From assembly GCF_009827305.1 (NCBI RefSeq), contig NZ_WTYJ01000001.1, positions 434,001 to 498,000 on the forward strand: a stretch of 64,000 bases of DNA, written 5' to 3'. Every line of letters starts with the position of its first letter. Position 1 is the stretch's first letter. Below, piece after piece: positions 37,098 through 44,687 of this stretch. The notes below the pieces were generated by a model. It had not been told where the DNA came from. It searched no databases and was given only the letters and a program-made list of their open reading frames with translations. Made by a program: the position numbers and the translations under genes. Origin of the DNA: Croceibacterium xixiisoli (GTDB lineage Bacteria > Pseudomonadota > Alphaproteobacteria > Sphingomonadales > Sphingomonadaceae).

Positions 37098-37200
37098 GGG
37101 CGGCGCATATATCCCCCGGATCGTGGCATGTGCTTGCGAAGATGCGCATACAGTATAAATAAATGGCATAAATAACCAATATGTACGGAAATAGCGGCAT
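37098..37200. promoter_or_regulatory. Divergent azlC / lrp promoter region
   Basis: A 103-base gap that turns AT-rich from 37145 (ATACAGTATAAATAAATGGC and on to about 37185), typical of an Lrp-bound divergent promoter. No exact consensus Lrp site can be called by eye. Confidence 0.5.
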
Positions 37201-37677
37201 ATGATGCCAATAACTCTCGACCGGATCGATCGCCGAATTCTCGCGGCCCTCCAACGCGACGGCCGACTGACCAATGTGGAACTGGCGCGCGAGGTCGGCC
37301 TGTCCCCCTCACCCTGTTTGCGCCGGGTGCGCTTGCTCGAAGAGGCGGGGGTGATCGATCGCTATGTCGCGCTGCTCAATGCCGAAAAGATTGGTTACGG
37401 GATGAGCGTGTTCGTCCGCATCTGGCTCAAGGGGCAGGATAAGGACACGGTGCAGGGTTTCATCGATGCGGTGCAGCAGCTGGGGCAGATCGTCGAATGC
37501 CATCAGTTGGCCGGCGATTGCGATTTTCTGCTGCGGGTGGTGGCGGAAAATCTGGAAGCCTATCGCCGGTTCCAGTCCGAACATCTGGCCCGTATCGCTG
37601 GGATTTCCAGCCTGAAAACCGACATTCCGCTGCTGAATGTCAAAAGCCGGACGGAGCTGCCGGTGCTGCCCGGCTGA
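37201..37677 (+). CDS. Lrp/AsnC family transcriptional regulator
   Basis: A 158-residue feast/famine regulator. The N-terminal winged HTH is ITLDRIDRRILAALQRDGRLT through VELAREVGLSPSPCLRRVRLLEE (residues 4-49). The C-terminal RAM ligand-binding domain includes GQIVECHQLAGDCDFLLRV (about 98-116). It likely senses an amino acid and controls the divergent azlCD exporter, a common arrangement. There are tandem ATG codons at 37201 and 37204; no strong ribosome site, so the transcript may be leaderless. Confidence 0.92.
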   Translation: MMPITLDRIDRRILAALQRDGRLTNVELAREVGLSPSPCLRRVRLLEEAGVIDRYVALLNAEKIGYGMSVFVRIWLKGQDKDTVQGFIDAVQQLGQIVECHQLAGDCDFLLRVVAENLEAYRRFQSEHLARIAGISSLKTDIPLLNVKSRTELPVLPG

Positions 37678-37792
37678 TCAACGGATGGGGTCTTGCTGGC
37701 ATCCGTGTCAATTGCGCCACCAAGTGTGGAGACTGTGTGGAGACGGTCAGTTTTCGGATGACACGGGTGCGTTTCGGGCGCATGCGCGCGCC

Positions 37793-38569
37793 ATGTCCCC
37801 CACCTCCAACACGGTTGCCGGAACCCGGCCGGACAAGCGCCTGCTGCTCTCGATTCACGATGTCGGGCCGCGCTTTTCGGACGAGATCGAACGGCTGGCG
37901 GACCGGCTGTCCGCGCTGGCGGGGGAAGCGCGCTTTGCCATGCTGGTGGTGCCCGAGCATTGGGGCGGCACCCGGCTGGCCGATGATCCGGCCTTCCAGG
38001 TGCGGCTGCGCCGCTGGGCCGAACAGGGCGTGGAAATGTTCGTCCATGGCTGGTTTCACAAGGATGCCGCGCAGCACAGCGGGGCCGACGCCTTCAAGGC
38101 GCAGTTCATGACTGCGGGGGAGGGGGAATTCCTCAATCTGTCGCGCGAAGAGGCGACCCGCCGCATGGCTGAGGGGCGTGCGCTGATCGAAGATGTGATC
38201 GGCCGACCCTGCGCCGGCTTCATCGCCCCCGCCTGGCTCTATGGTGATGGGGCGCGGCAGGCGCTGCGCGATTGCGATTTTGCCATGGCAGAGGATCATT
38301 TCCGCGTCTGGCGGCCGCAGGATGATGCGGTGCTGGCACGCGGGCCGGTGATTACCTGGGCCAGTCGGTCCGGCCCGCGCACCGCGTCTTCGCTGTTCTT
38401 TGCCGGGCTGGCGCGTTTTGGCCTGCGGGCGATGCCCAATGTGCGGATTGCGGTGCATCCCGGCGATGTCACCAAACAGTCCATTCTGACCTCTATCGAT
38501 CGCACGGTGCGCGCCTTCCTGCCCAGCCATGTGCCCAGCCGCTACGCATCGCTGCTGGCATCGGCCTGA
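37793..38569 (+). CDS. DUF2334 / polysaccharide deacetylase-like protein
   Basis: A 258-residue NodB-fold protein. RLLLSIHDVGPRFSDEIERL (about 16-35) has the catalytic Asp and metal site of the fold, VEMFVHGWFHKD (about 82-93) supplies the His pair, and GFIAPAWLYGDGARQAL near 140 is the second active-site strand. This matches DUF2334 deacetylases. It probably removes acetyl groups from an amino sugar in a glycolipid or polysaccharide. It opens a five-gene operon and ends 12 bases before the first glycosyltransferase. No good ribosome site precedes 37793. Confidence 0.85.
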   Translation: MSPTSNTVAGTRPDKRLLLSIHDVGPRFSDEIERLADRLSALAGEARFAMLVVPEHWGGTRLADDPAFQVRLRRWAEQGVEMFVHGWFHKDAAQHSGADAFKAQFMTAGEGEFLNLSREEATRRMAEGRALIEDVIGRPCAGFIAPAWLYGDGARQALRDCDFAMAEDHFRVWRPQDDAVLARGPVITWASRSGPRTASSLFFAGLARFGLRAMPNVRIAVHPGDVTKQSILTSIDRTVRAFLPSHVPSRYASLLASA

Positions 38570-38581
38570 ACGGCATTCCCC

Positions 38582-39748
38582 ATGCGTATTGTTATTCCGA
38601 TCCACAGTTTCGAACCCGGCGGTGTCGAACGCACCGGGCTCAATCTCGCGGCCGAATGGCAGCGTGCGGGCGAGGATGTGGTGGTGGTGCTGGGCCGCGA
38701 TGCCGGGGCCACCCGGCCAACCGCGCCGCAGCTGAACTATGTCACCCGGCCCGAACCGATCGCCACCCATTGGTGGGAAACGCCGTGGATGATCTGGTGC
38801 CTGTTCCTGTGGCTGCGCAGCAACAGGGCCGATGTGCTGTTCTGCGCCGGCAACACCTATGGCATCGTCTGCGTGATGATGAAGCTGCTGCTCGGCCGAC
38901 GCTGCCCGCCGGTGATCGCGAAGATGAGCAATGATCTGGAACGGCGGGAGATGCCCGCCTTGGGGCGCCGGTTCTATCATCTGTGGCTGCGCATCCAGGG
39001 GCGGCATTTTGATCTGGTCGTCGGCATGGCGGAACCGATGCGGGACGAGATTGCCGAGTTCATGGCGGTGCCGCAAAACCGTATCACTGTCATTCATGAT
39101 CCTTCGCTCACAGGGCCCCAGTTCGCGCGCCTGTCGCGCATGGAACGTCCCGCAAGGCGGAGCGATGGCATGCATGTGGTTTCGATCGGGCGGCTGTGGT
39201 CGCAGAAGAATTACGGCGTGCTGCTGCAGGCTTTCGCGCAGGTCCGCCGCCCGGCCGACCGGCTGACCATCGTCGGCGAAGGCCCGGAACGGCCCCGGCT
39301 TGAACGGCTGGTTGCCGAATTGGGCATCGCTGATGCGGTCGATCTGCCCGGCCACGTTCATGATACCGCGCCCCTGCTGGAACAGGGCGATATCTTCGCG
39401 CTGTCGTCTGATTACGAAGGCGTTCCGGCGGTCATCATAGAGGCGCTGGCGGCGGCCATGCCGATCGTCACCACCGATTGCAGCCGCAGCATGGCCAGCC
39501 TCGTTGGCCATGGAAAGCATGGCTTGCTGGTTCGCGTGGGCGATGTGGCGCAGTTTGCAGACAAGCTTGACGCCGCCCGTGAATTTGTGGTGTGCGCGCC
39601 AAGTACACGGGCAGTTGCCGAACAATTCGTTTTGGATCGCGCAGCCAGCACCTATTTAGCCGCGATGCATGAACTGTCAGATCGCGATGATGCGTCGGCA
39701 CACAAGGTCCGCCCGGACTTGCCGGCCCGTAAGTCGAGCCGGGCATAG
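38582..39748 (+). CDS. GT4-type glycosyltransferase (first of two)
   Basis: A 388-residue GT-B retaining glycosyltransferase. The N-terminal acceptor domain starts MRIVIPIHSFEPGGVERTGL. The nucleotide-sugar domain has VSIGRLWSQKNYGVLLQAF near 200, LTIVGEGPERPRLERLV and the catalytic-loop motif SSDYEGVPAVIIEALAAAMPIV near 285, the family E-x7-E signature. It acts on the cytoplasmic face of the membrane with an unknown donor and acceptor. Second gene of the operon. Confidence 0.9.
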   Translation: MRIVIPIHSFEPGGVERTGLNLAAEWQRAGEDVVVVLGRDAGATRPTAPQLNYVTRPEPIATHWWETPWMIWCLFLWLRSNRADVLFCAGNTYGIVCVMMKLLLGRRCPPVIAKMSNDLERREMPALGRRFYHLWLRIQGRHFDLVVGMAEPMRDEIAEFMAVPQNRITVIHDPSLTGPQFARLSRMERPARRSDGMHVVSIGRLWSQKNYGVLLQAFAQVRRPADRLTIVGEGPERPRLERLVAELGIADAVDLPGHVHDTAPLLEQGDIFALSSDYEGVPAVIIEALAAAMPIVTTDCSRSMASLVGHGKHGLLVRVGDVAQFADKLDAAREFVVCAPSTRAVAEQFVLDRAASTYLAAMHELSDRDDASAHKVRPDLPARKSSRA

Positions 39749-39774
39749 GATTGGTTTGCGAGATATCACCGATC

Positions 39775-40719
39775 ATGAATCCACCCGCTTCCGATACGCC
39801 CGGCACCGCGATGCCGATCGCGCCAGAGCCGATTGAGCTCAAGGTGCAGGACAAGATGCGCCTGCCTGGCTGGGCGACCATTTTCTCCGGTTTGCTGTCC
39901 GTGGCGATGATCGTTGCCGTGGCGCTGCAGGTCAGCAAGCTCGACACGGCCGAACTGATCGAAATGGTGCCGGAATCGCCGCTGTTCTGGCTGGTGTTCC
40001 CGATTTTCTATCTGGTCGGTCCGGGGTGTGAGTGGATCATCTTCCGCCGGCTATGGAATATTCCCGGCGTGTCCGGCTTCGTCGCCCTGATGCGCAAGCT
40101 GATCTACAATGAATTGCTGCTGGGCTATCTGGGCGAAGCCTATTTCTACACCTGGGCACGCCGCCGCACGGAAATGACCGCCGCGCCCTTCGGTGCAGTC
40201 AAGGATGTGGCGATTCTGTCCGCCCTTACCGGCAACTTCGTCACCCTGGGTCTGCTGATCGTCCTGTGGCCGTTCATCCGCCTGACGGAACTGGGCGTGG
40301 ATACCCAGACCGTCGTGCTCTCGCTCGGCTTCATCCTGCTGCTCTCGATCGGCCTGATGGCTTTCCGCCGGCGCATCTTCTCCCTCCCGGCAGAAGAACT
40401 GCGCTATATCACTGTCATGCATCTGGTGCGCATTGCCGCGCAGACGGCGCTATCGGCGCTGCTGTGGCATATCGTGCTGCCTGATGTACCGGTGATCTGG
40501 TGGCTCTATCTGGCGACCATCCGCCTGCTGATTTCGCGCCTGCCCTTTGTGCCGAACAAGGACGTGGTGTTTGCCGGGCTGGCGGTGTTCATGCTGGGCG
40601 AAGATGTGGCCATCTCTTCCCTGATGACCATGATGGCCGGGCTTTTTCTGGTCGTTCATCTTCTGGTCGGGGCCATTCTGGCATTGACCGATCTTGCCCA
40701 GATGGAGAGATCTAAATGA
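39775..40719 (+). CDS. Polytopic membrane protein, flippase/LPG-synthase TM-like
   Basis: A 314-residue inner-membrane protein with about seven to eight helices (for example WATIFSGLLSVAMIVAVALQV, LFWLVFPIFYLVGPG, DVAILSALTGNFVTLGLLIV, VVLSLGFILLLSIGLM). The organisation resembles the lysylphosphatidylglycerol synthase TM-type/AglD-like family, found next to glycosyltransferases and proposed to move or modify lipid-linked saccharides. The call is by topology and context. Its last codons overlap the next ATG by four bases. Confidence 0.75.
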   Translation: MNPPASDTPGTAMPIAPEPIELKVQDKMRLPGWATIFSGLLSVAMIVAVALQVSKLDTAELIEMVPESPLFWLVFPIFYLVGPGCEWIIFRRLWNIPGVSGFVALMRKLIYNELLLGYLGEAYFYTWARRRTEMTAAPFGAVKDVAILSALTGNFVTLGLLIVLWPFIRLTELGVDTQTVVLSLGFILLLSIGLMAFRRRIFSLPAEELRYITVMHLVRIAAQTALSALLWHIVLPDVPVIWWLYLATIRLLISRLPFVPNKDVVFAGLAVFMLGEDVAISSLMTMMAGLFLVVHLLVGAILALTDLAQMERSK

Positions 40720-41237
40720 AGAAACTGGCCGTCCTGGCGGCGCTGCCTCTGCTTGTCGGTGCTGGAAACCTGCAGACCTCCCCCGAATTGGGGCAGGCGG
40801 AAGGGCGTTGCCGGGCCAATGAAAGAGGTCCGGCGTTCCTGGTGCGTGCGGTTGGTCTGAAAGACCGCGTGGGCTGGCTGAAGGTGGAAGTGTACCCGTC
40901 AAACGATGATGACTGGCTGGCGGATGACAATGTCCTGCTCAACGCCGGCAAGACGTTCCGCCGGCTGGAAGTGCCCGTGCCGCAGAGCGGTACGCCGGAA
41001 CTGTGCATCCGCGTGCCCTCTGCCGGCACGTACAGCGTGCTGCTGCTGCATGACCGGGATATGGACCACAAGTTCAAGTGGCAAGTCGATGGCGTCGGCT
41101 TCGCGTCCAACCCGCGGCTCGGCTTCAGCCAGCCCAAGGCGGAAAAGGCGCGCGCCACCGCTGGCAGCAGCCCGACGCGGATTTCGATCACGCTGAACTA
41201 TCGTCGCGGCCTCGGCATGCGTCCGATCAGCAGCTGA
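40716..41237 (+). CDS. DUF2141 exported protein
   Basis: A 173-residue protein with a signal peptide (MKKLAVLAALPLLVGAGN) and a DUF2141-type beta-sandwich: FLVRAVGLKDRVGWLKVEVYP, FRRLEVPVPQSGTPELCIRV and YSVLLLHDRDMDHKFKWQVDG, ending GFSQP and RISITLNYR. Function unknown; the family is periplasmic, and its transthyretin-like fold could bind glycans. Overlap with the membrane-protein gene (ATGA) shows translational coupling inside the glycoconjugate operon. Confidence 0.85.
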   Translation: MKKLAVLAALPLLVGAGNLQTSPELGQAEGRCRANERGPAFLVRAVGLKDRVGWLKVEVYPSNDDDWLADDNVLLNAGKTFRRLEVPVPQSGTPELCIRVPSAGTYSVLLLHDRDMDHKFKWQVDGVGFASNPRLGFSQPKAEKARATAGSSPTRISITLNYRRGLGMRPISS

Positions 41238-41248
41238 CGGGCTGCACC

Positions 41249-42409
41249 ATGCGGATCGTCGATGTCTGCGGTTTCTACACCCCGCATGGCGGCGGTGTGC
41301 GGACCTATATCGAACAGAAAATCCGCATCACGCCGCAACTGGGGCATGATCTGACGGTCGTGATTCCAGGCCCGGAGGCAAAGGTGATAGAGCGCGGGCC
41401 GGGCGCACGGATGGTGATGATCCCTAGCCCGCGTTTCTTCCTCGACCGGAAATACTATTATTTCGAACATGCCGATTCCATCTGGAAGGCGCTGGATGAC
41501 GCGCGCCCGGATGTGGTGGAGGTATCATCCCCCTGGCGCAGCCCGAGCATGGTCGCGCGCTGGGACGGCAATGTGCCGCTCTCGCTGGTGATGCATGCCG
41601 ATCCGATGTCGGCCTATGCCTATCGCTGGCTGTCACCCCTGCTGCGGCGGGAACGGATCGAGCGGCTGTTCTATCAGTTTCAGGACCACATGCGCGAAAT
41701 GGGCCAGGTCTATGACCGGGTGGTGTGCGCCAGCCATGAATTCGCCGACCGTCTGACCCACGCCGGAGTGGATAATGTGGTGACCATCCCCATGGGGGTG
41801 GAGCCCAATCTGTTTTCGCCTCAGCTGCGTGATGAGGAATTGCGCACCGAACTGCTGCGCCATTGCAATCTGCCACCCGAAGCGCGGCTGTTGCTGGGGG
41901 TCGGGCGGCTGAGCAATGAAAAGCGCTGGCCGATGGTGATCGATGCCGTGCAGCTTGCCAGCCAGTCGGCCCCGTTGGGGCTGGTGATTTTTGGCAAGGG
42001 GAAGGTGCGGGCCAAGGTTCAGGCCCATATCGCCGGCAATCCGCATGTGCGCCTTTTCGAACCGGAAACCGATCGGCACAAATTCGCCCGGATCGTGGCC
42101 AGCTGCGATGCGCTGATCCATGGCTGCGACGCCGAAACATTCTGCATGGCGGCGGCCGAGGCGCGGGCCAGCGGCATACCGGTAATCGTGCCCGATCTGG
42201 GTGGTGCCGCCGATCATGGGCGCGATGGTTCGGGGCTGCATTACCGTGCAGCCAGTGCCACGAGCGCGGCCGACGCGATCCTGACCTTGCTGAAAACGCC
42301 GGAGCTGCAGCGGCCGGAAGCGCGGTCCATGTCGATCGATGATCATTTCCGCGCGCTCTACGCCGAATATGCCACCATCCAGGCCCGCCCTCGCCGCAGC
42401 GCCGCCTGA
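41249..42409 (+). CDS. GT4-type glycosyltransferase (second of two)
   Basis: A 386-residue GT-B glycosyltransferase of family 4. It has the N-terminal acceptor domain MRIVDVCGFYTPHGGGVRTY, with the glycine-rich loop of this family, and a C-terminal donor domain with LLLGVGRLSNEKRWPMVIDAV near 225, LVIFGKGKVRAKV and HGCDAETFCMAAAEARASGIPVI near 300 (E-x7-E-like signature). It is related in layout to PimB/MgtA-like lipid mannosyl- or glucosyltransferases; exact sugar unknown. Last gene of the operon; start 41249 follows the DUF2141 stop by 11 bases. Confidence 0.9.
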   Translation: MRIVDVCGFYTPHGGGVRTYIEQKIRITPQLGHDLTVVIPGPEAKVIERGPGARMVMIPSPRFFLDRKYYYFEHADSIWKALDDARPDVVEVSSPWRSPSMVARWDGNVPLSLVMHADPMSAYAYRWLSPLLRRERIERLFYQFQDHMREMGQVYDRVVCASHEFADRLTHAGVDNVVTIPMGVEPNLFSPQLRDEELRTELLRHCNLPPEARLLLGVGRLSNEKRWPMVIDAVQLASQSAPLGLVIFGKGKVRAKVQAHIAGNPHVRLFEPETDRHKFARIVASCDALIHGCDAETFCMAAAEARASGIPVIVPDLGGAADHGRDGSGLHYRAASATSAADAILTLLKTPELQRPEARSMSIDDHFRALYAEYATIQARPRRSAA

Positions 42410-42473
42410 TCCCTGCAGGCTTGCGCCGCGCAGTCATCATGCGGCATGGGTAAGCCGCTGAAAGGATCTGCAC

Positions 42474-43259
42474 ATGGCCGGGTTTGAAGTGATCACGACG
42501 GAACAACGCGGGGCGGTGCTGCTGATCACGCTGAACCGGCCGCAGGCGCTCAATGCGCTGAATGCGCAGGTTCTCGAAGAACTGATTGCGGCCTTCGCCG
42601 ATTACGAAGCCGATGATGGGCTGCGCTGCGCCGTGGTGACCGGCGCGGGGGAAAAAGCCTTCGCCGCCGGTGCCGATATCAAGGAAATGGCCGACCGACC
42701 GATGGTCGATTTCTATACCGCGGACATGTTCGCCCGCTGGCAGAGTCATGTGGTCAAGGCCGTACGCAAGCCATGGATCGCGGCGGTGAACGGTTTTGCC
42801 CTGGGCGGCGGCTGCGAAGTGGCGATGATGGCCGATTTCATCATCGCATCGGACAGGGCGAAATTCGGCCAGCCCGAGGTGCGCCTGGGTGTACCACCCG
42901 GCATGGGCGGCACCCAGCGGCTGACCCGTGCCGTGGGCAAGGCCAAGGCGATGGAAATGATCCTGACCGGCCGGATGATCGATGCGCAGGAAGCGGAACG
43001 CGCCGGGCTGGTGGCCCGGGTCGTTGCGCCCGAAGAACTGCTGGATGATGCGCTGGCGACGGCCGCCACGATCGCGGCCATGCCGCCGCTGGCGGTGCTG
43101 GCTTGCAAGGAACTGGTCAATGCCGCGTTCGAAATGCCGCTGGAGCAGGGCATCGTGCACGAACGGCGGCTGTTTCAGCTGATGACGGCCACCGCCGACA
43201 AGCAGGAAGGCATGGCCGCCTTCGTCGAAAAGCGGCCGGGCGTTTTCACCGGCCGCTGA
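42474..43259 (+). CDS. Enoyl-CoA hydratase
   Basis: Crotonase-fold enoyl-CoA hydratase, 261 residues. The first oxyanion-hole strand is GEKAFAAGADIKEMAD (about 59-74), the second is GFALGGGCEVAMMADFIIASDRA (about 108-130), and the acid/base Glu pair lies in GQPEVRLGVPPGMGGTQRL near 134-160, as in mitochondrial-type short-chain hydratase. It hydrates 2-enoyl-CoA in fatty-acid beta-oxidation. AAAGGA precedes the start at 42474. It is convergent with the phosphomannose isomerase gene. Confidence 0.95.
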   Translation: MAGFEVITTEQRGAVLLITLNRPQALNALNAQVLEELIAAFADYEADDGLRCAVVTGAGEKAFAAGADIKEMADRPMVDFYTADMFARWQSHVVKAVRKPWIAAVNGFALGGGCEVAMMADFIIASDRAKFGQPEVRLGVPPGMGGTQRLTRAVGKAKAMEMILTGRMIDAQEAERAGLVARVVAPEELLDDALATAATIAAMPPLAVLACKELVNAAFEMPLEQGIVHERRLFQLMTATADKQEGMAAFVEKRPGVFTGR

Positions 43260-43265
43260 TCGCGA

Positions 43266-44066
43266 TCAGGCTGGCCGTGTGATCAGGCAGCTCTCGCTGG
43301 CGCTGAAATCGACGTCTGCCAGCGACGCTGCCAGTGCGCATTGGCCCGGGTTGATCACATCGCCGGTCACGGTCACGCTGCCCTGGCGCGGGATCACCAG
43401 CAGCGCGCCGGGATAATGCGCCGCGACATCGGCGGGCGGTGCGCCTTCGATCTTGTCGAGCCGGAAATAAGGCCCTTCGACCAGCGTCGCATTGCCGCTG
43501 GCAGGCACCATGCGGTGCAGCGCGGGATCGTGCGGCTTGCCCTGCGACACCTTGATGCCCTGTTCCAGATGCAGCTCGCGCGGGCGGCCGTAATCGAACA
43601 GGCGATAGGTGATGTCCGAATTCTGCTGGATCTCGATGATGCTGACCCCGCCACCGATCGCATGCACGGTGTTGGCCGGGATATAGAAGAAATCCCCCGG
43701 CGTGACCGGGTGCCACACCAGCATATCCTCGATCGACCCGTCCAGCGCGGCCGCGCGCATGGTTTCGGCATCCAGATCGTCATGGAAACCCACCCCCAGC
43801 ACAGCGCCGGGTTCCGCATCGATCACCAGCCAGCATTCTTCCTTGCCCTGCTTGCCGATGCCCGCTGCTTCGGTCTGGCTGTCCGACGGGTGCACCTGCA
43901 CAGACAGTTTTTCGGAAGTGAAGATGTATTTCACCAGCAGCTGCGGCAGTTCGGCCGGGGGCTCGAACCAGATTTCGCCGATCCGCTGGCCTTCGGGTGC
44001 TGTGAAGGGCGCGGGCAGCACATCCTTTCCCCAGGGCTTCTCGACAGTCTTGGTGGTCAGCAGCAT
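43266..44066 (-). CDS. manA: Class I mannose-6-phosphate isomerase
   Basis: A zinc-dependent cupin of the type I phosphomannose isomerase family, 266 residues, shorter than the E. coli enzyme (391) and of the one-domain form common in alphaproteobacteria. It keeps LSVQVHPSDSQTEA near 75, ECWLVIDAEPGA, FFYIPANTVHAIGGGVSIIEIQQNSDITYRLFDYGR (split here in reading) near 145, with metal-binding Gln/His/Glu/His positions. It interconverts fructose- and mannose-6-phosphate, giving precursors for GDP-mannose glycans, perhaps for the nearby glycosyltransferases. Confidence 0.9.
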   Translation of the reverse strand: MLLTTKTVEKPWGKDVLPAPFTAPEGQRIGEIWFEPPAELPQLLVKYIFTSEKLSVQVHPSDSQTEAAGIGKQGKEECWLVIDAEPGAVLGVGFHDDLDAETMRAAALDGSIEDMLVWHPVTPGDFFYIPANTVHAIGGGVSIIEIQQNSDITYRLFDYGRPRELHLEQGIKVSQGKPHDPALHRMVPASGNATLVEGPYFRLDKIEGAPPADVAAHYPGALLVIPRQGSVTVTGDVINPGQCALAASLADVDFSASESCLITRPA

Positions 44067-44150
44067 GGGTCCGGCGTCCGTGATGGTTGCGATTCTGCCT
44101 ATGGCAATGGCTTCCGGCGGCGCAGATTGCAAAATTTAACCGGCGCGCCG

Positions 44151-44475
44151 GGATGATTTTGACGCATCCGAAGGGGAACTCGCTGGTCGACCTGGTCCGG
44201 GCCGGCAGGATGTGACCGTCCGCCACTCCTTTTCCAAAATATGCGGCATGGCGGGGCTGGCCCTTGGCTATGCGACGTCAAGGATGCGATGGCTCGTCTT
44301 CGTCGCCGTGCCCGATGCCAACGCCCTGCAGAAAGCGATGGCAGAATGGAACATTTCCATCCGCGGGGCCTATGGCGTGGCGAACAATTACTCGCGCGTC
44401 AGCACCGCAAGCTGGAAGATGTCGCCCGTTACACTGCTGCCCTTCCGCAGGTGATGGATATTCTGCGGGCGTAAG
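44151..44475 (+). pseudogene. Decayed HisC-like class II aminotransferase fragment
   Basis: Remnants of a histidinol-phosphate-aminotransferase-like gene lie in all three plus frames. Frame 1 reads DDFDASEG (44152 on); frame 2 reads NSLVDLVRAGR (44177-44209); frame 1 resumes with VRHSFSKICGMAGLALGYA, which holds the PLP lysine, then jumps by a large deletion to VAVPDANALQKAMAEWNISIRG; frame 3 ends with KLEDVARYTAALPQV. The order matches the family, but three frame changes and about 80 missing residues make it non-functional. The N-terminal half is absent. Confidence 0.85.
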
Positions 44476-44608
44476 CGGTTCACGCGTTACGGTAACAGTT
44501 GCGAAAATGCAGCGTTTCACTGCCTCTTGCAGGGCAGATGATACGCAGGATTGACAAATCCCCTGTGCTTGGGACATCTGCGAACCGCAGGCCGTGCTTT
44601 GAACAAGC

Positions 44609-44643
44609 AAAAAAAGGCCCACCCGTCGGGGGACGAGTGGGCC
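44609..44643 (-). terminator. Intrinsic terminator of the TonB receptor gene
   Basis: On the minus strand GGCCCACTCGTC / GACGGGTGGGCC form a stem followed by a T7 run, about 45 bases past the receptor stop. Confidence 0.9.
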
Positions 44644-44687
44644 AAGAGCACCCGGCACTGCGAACTAATAGTGCTGGGCTGAGGAGC

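Noticed and set aside
37640-39625. 661-codon minus-strand open frame
   Set aside because: Antisense to the deacetylase and first glycosyltransferase, both with intact motifs.
44212-44454. Intact 80-codon gene
   Set aside because: It is one frame of the decayed aminotransferase; the family sequence continues in other frames on both sides.
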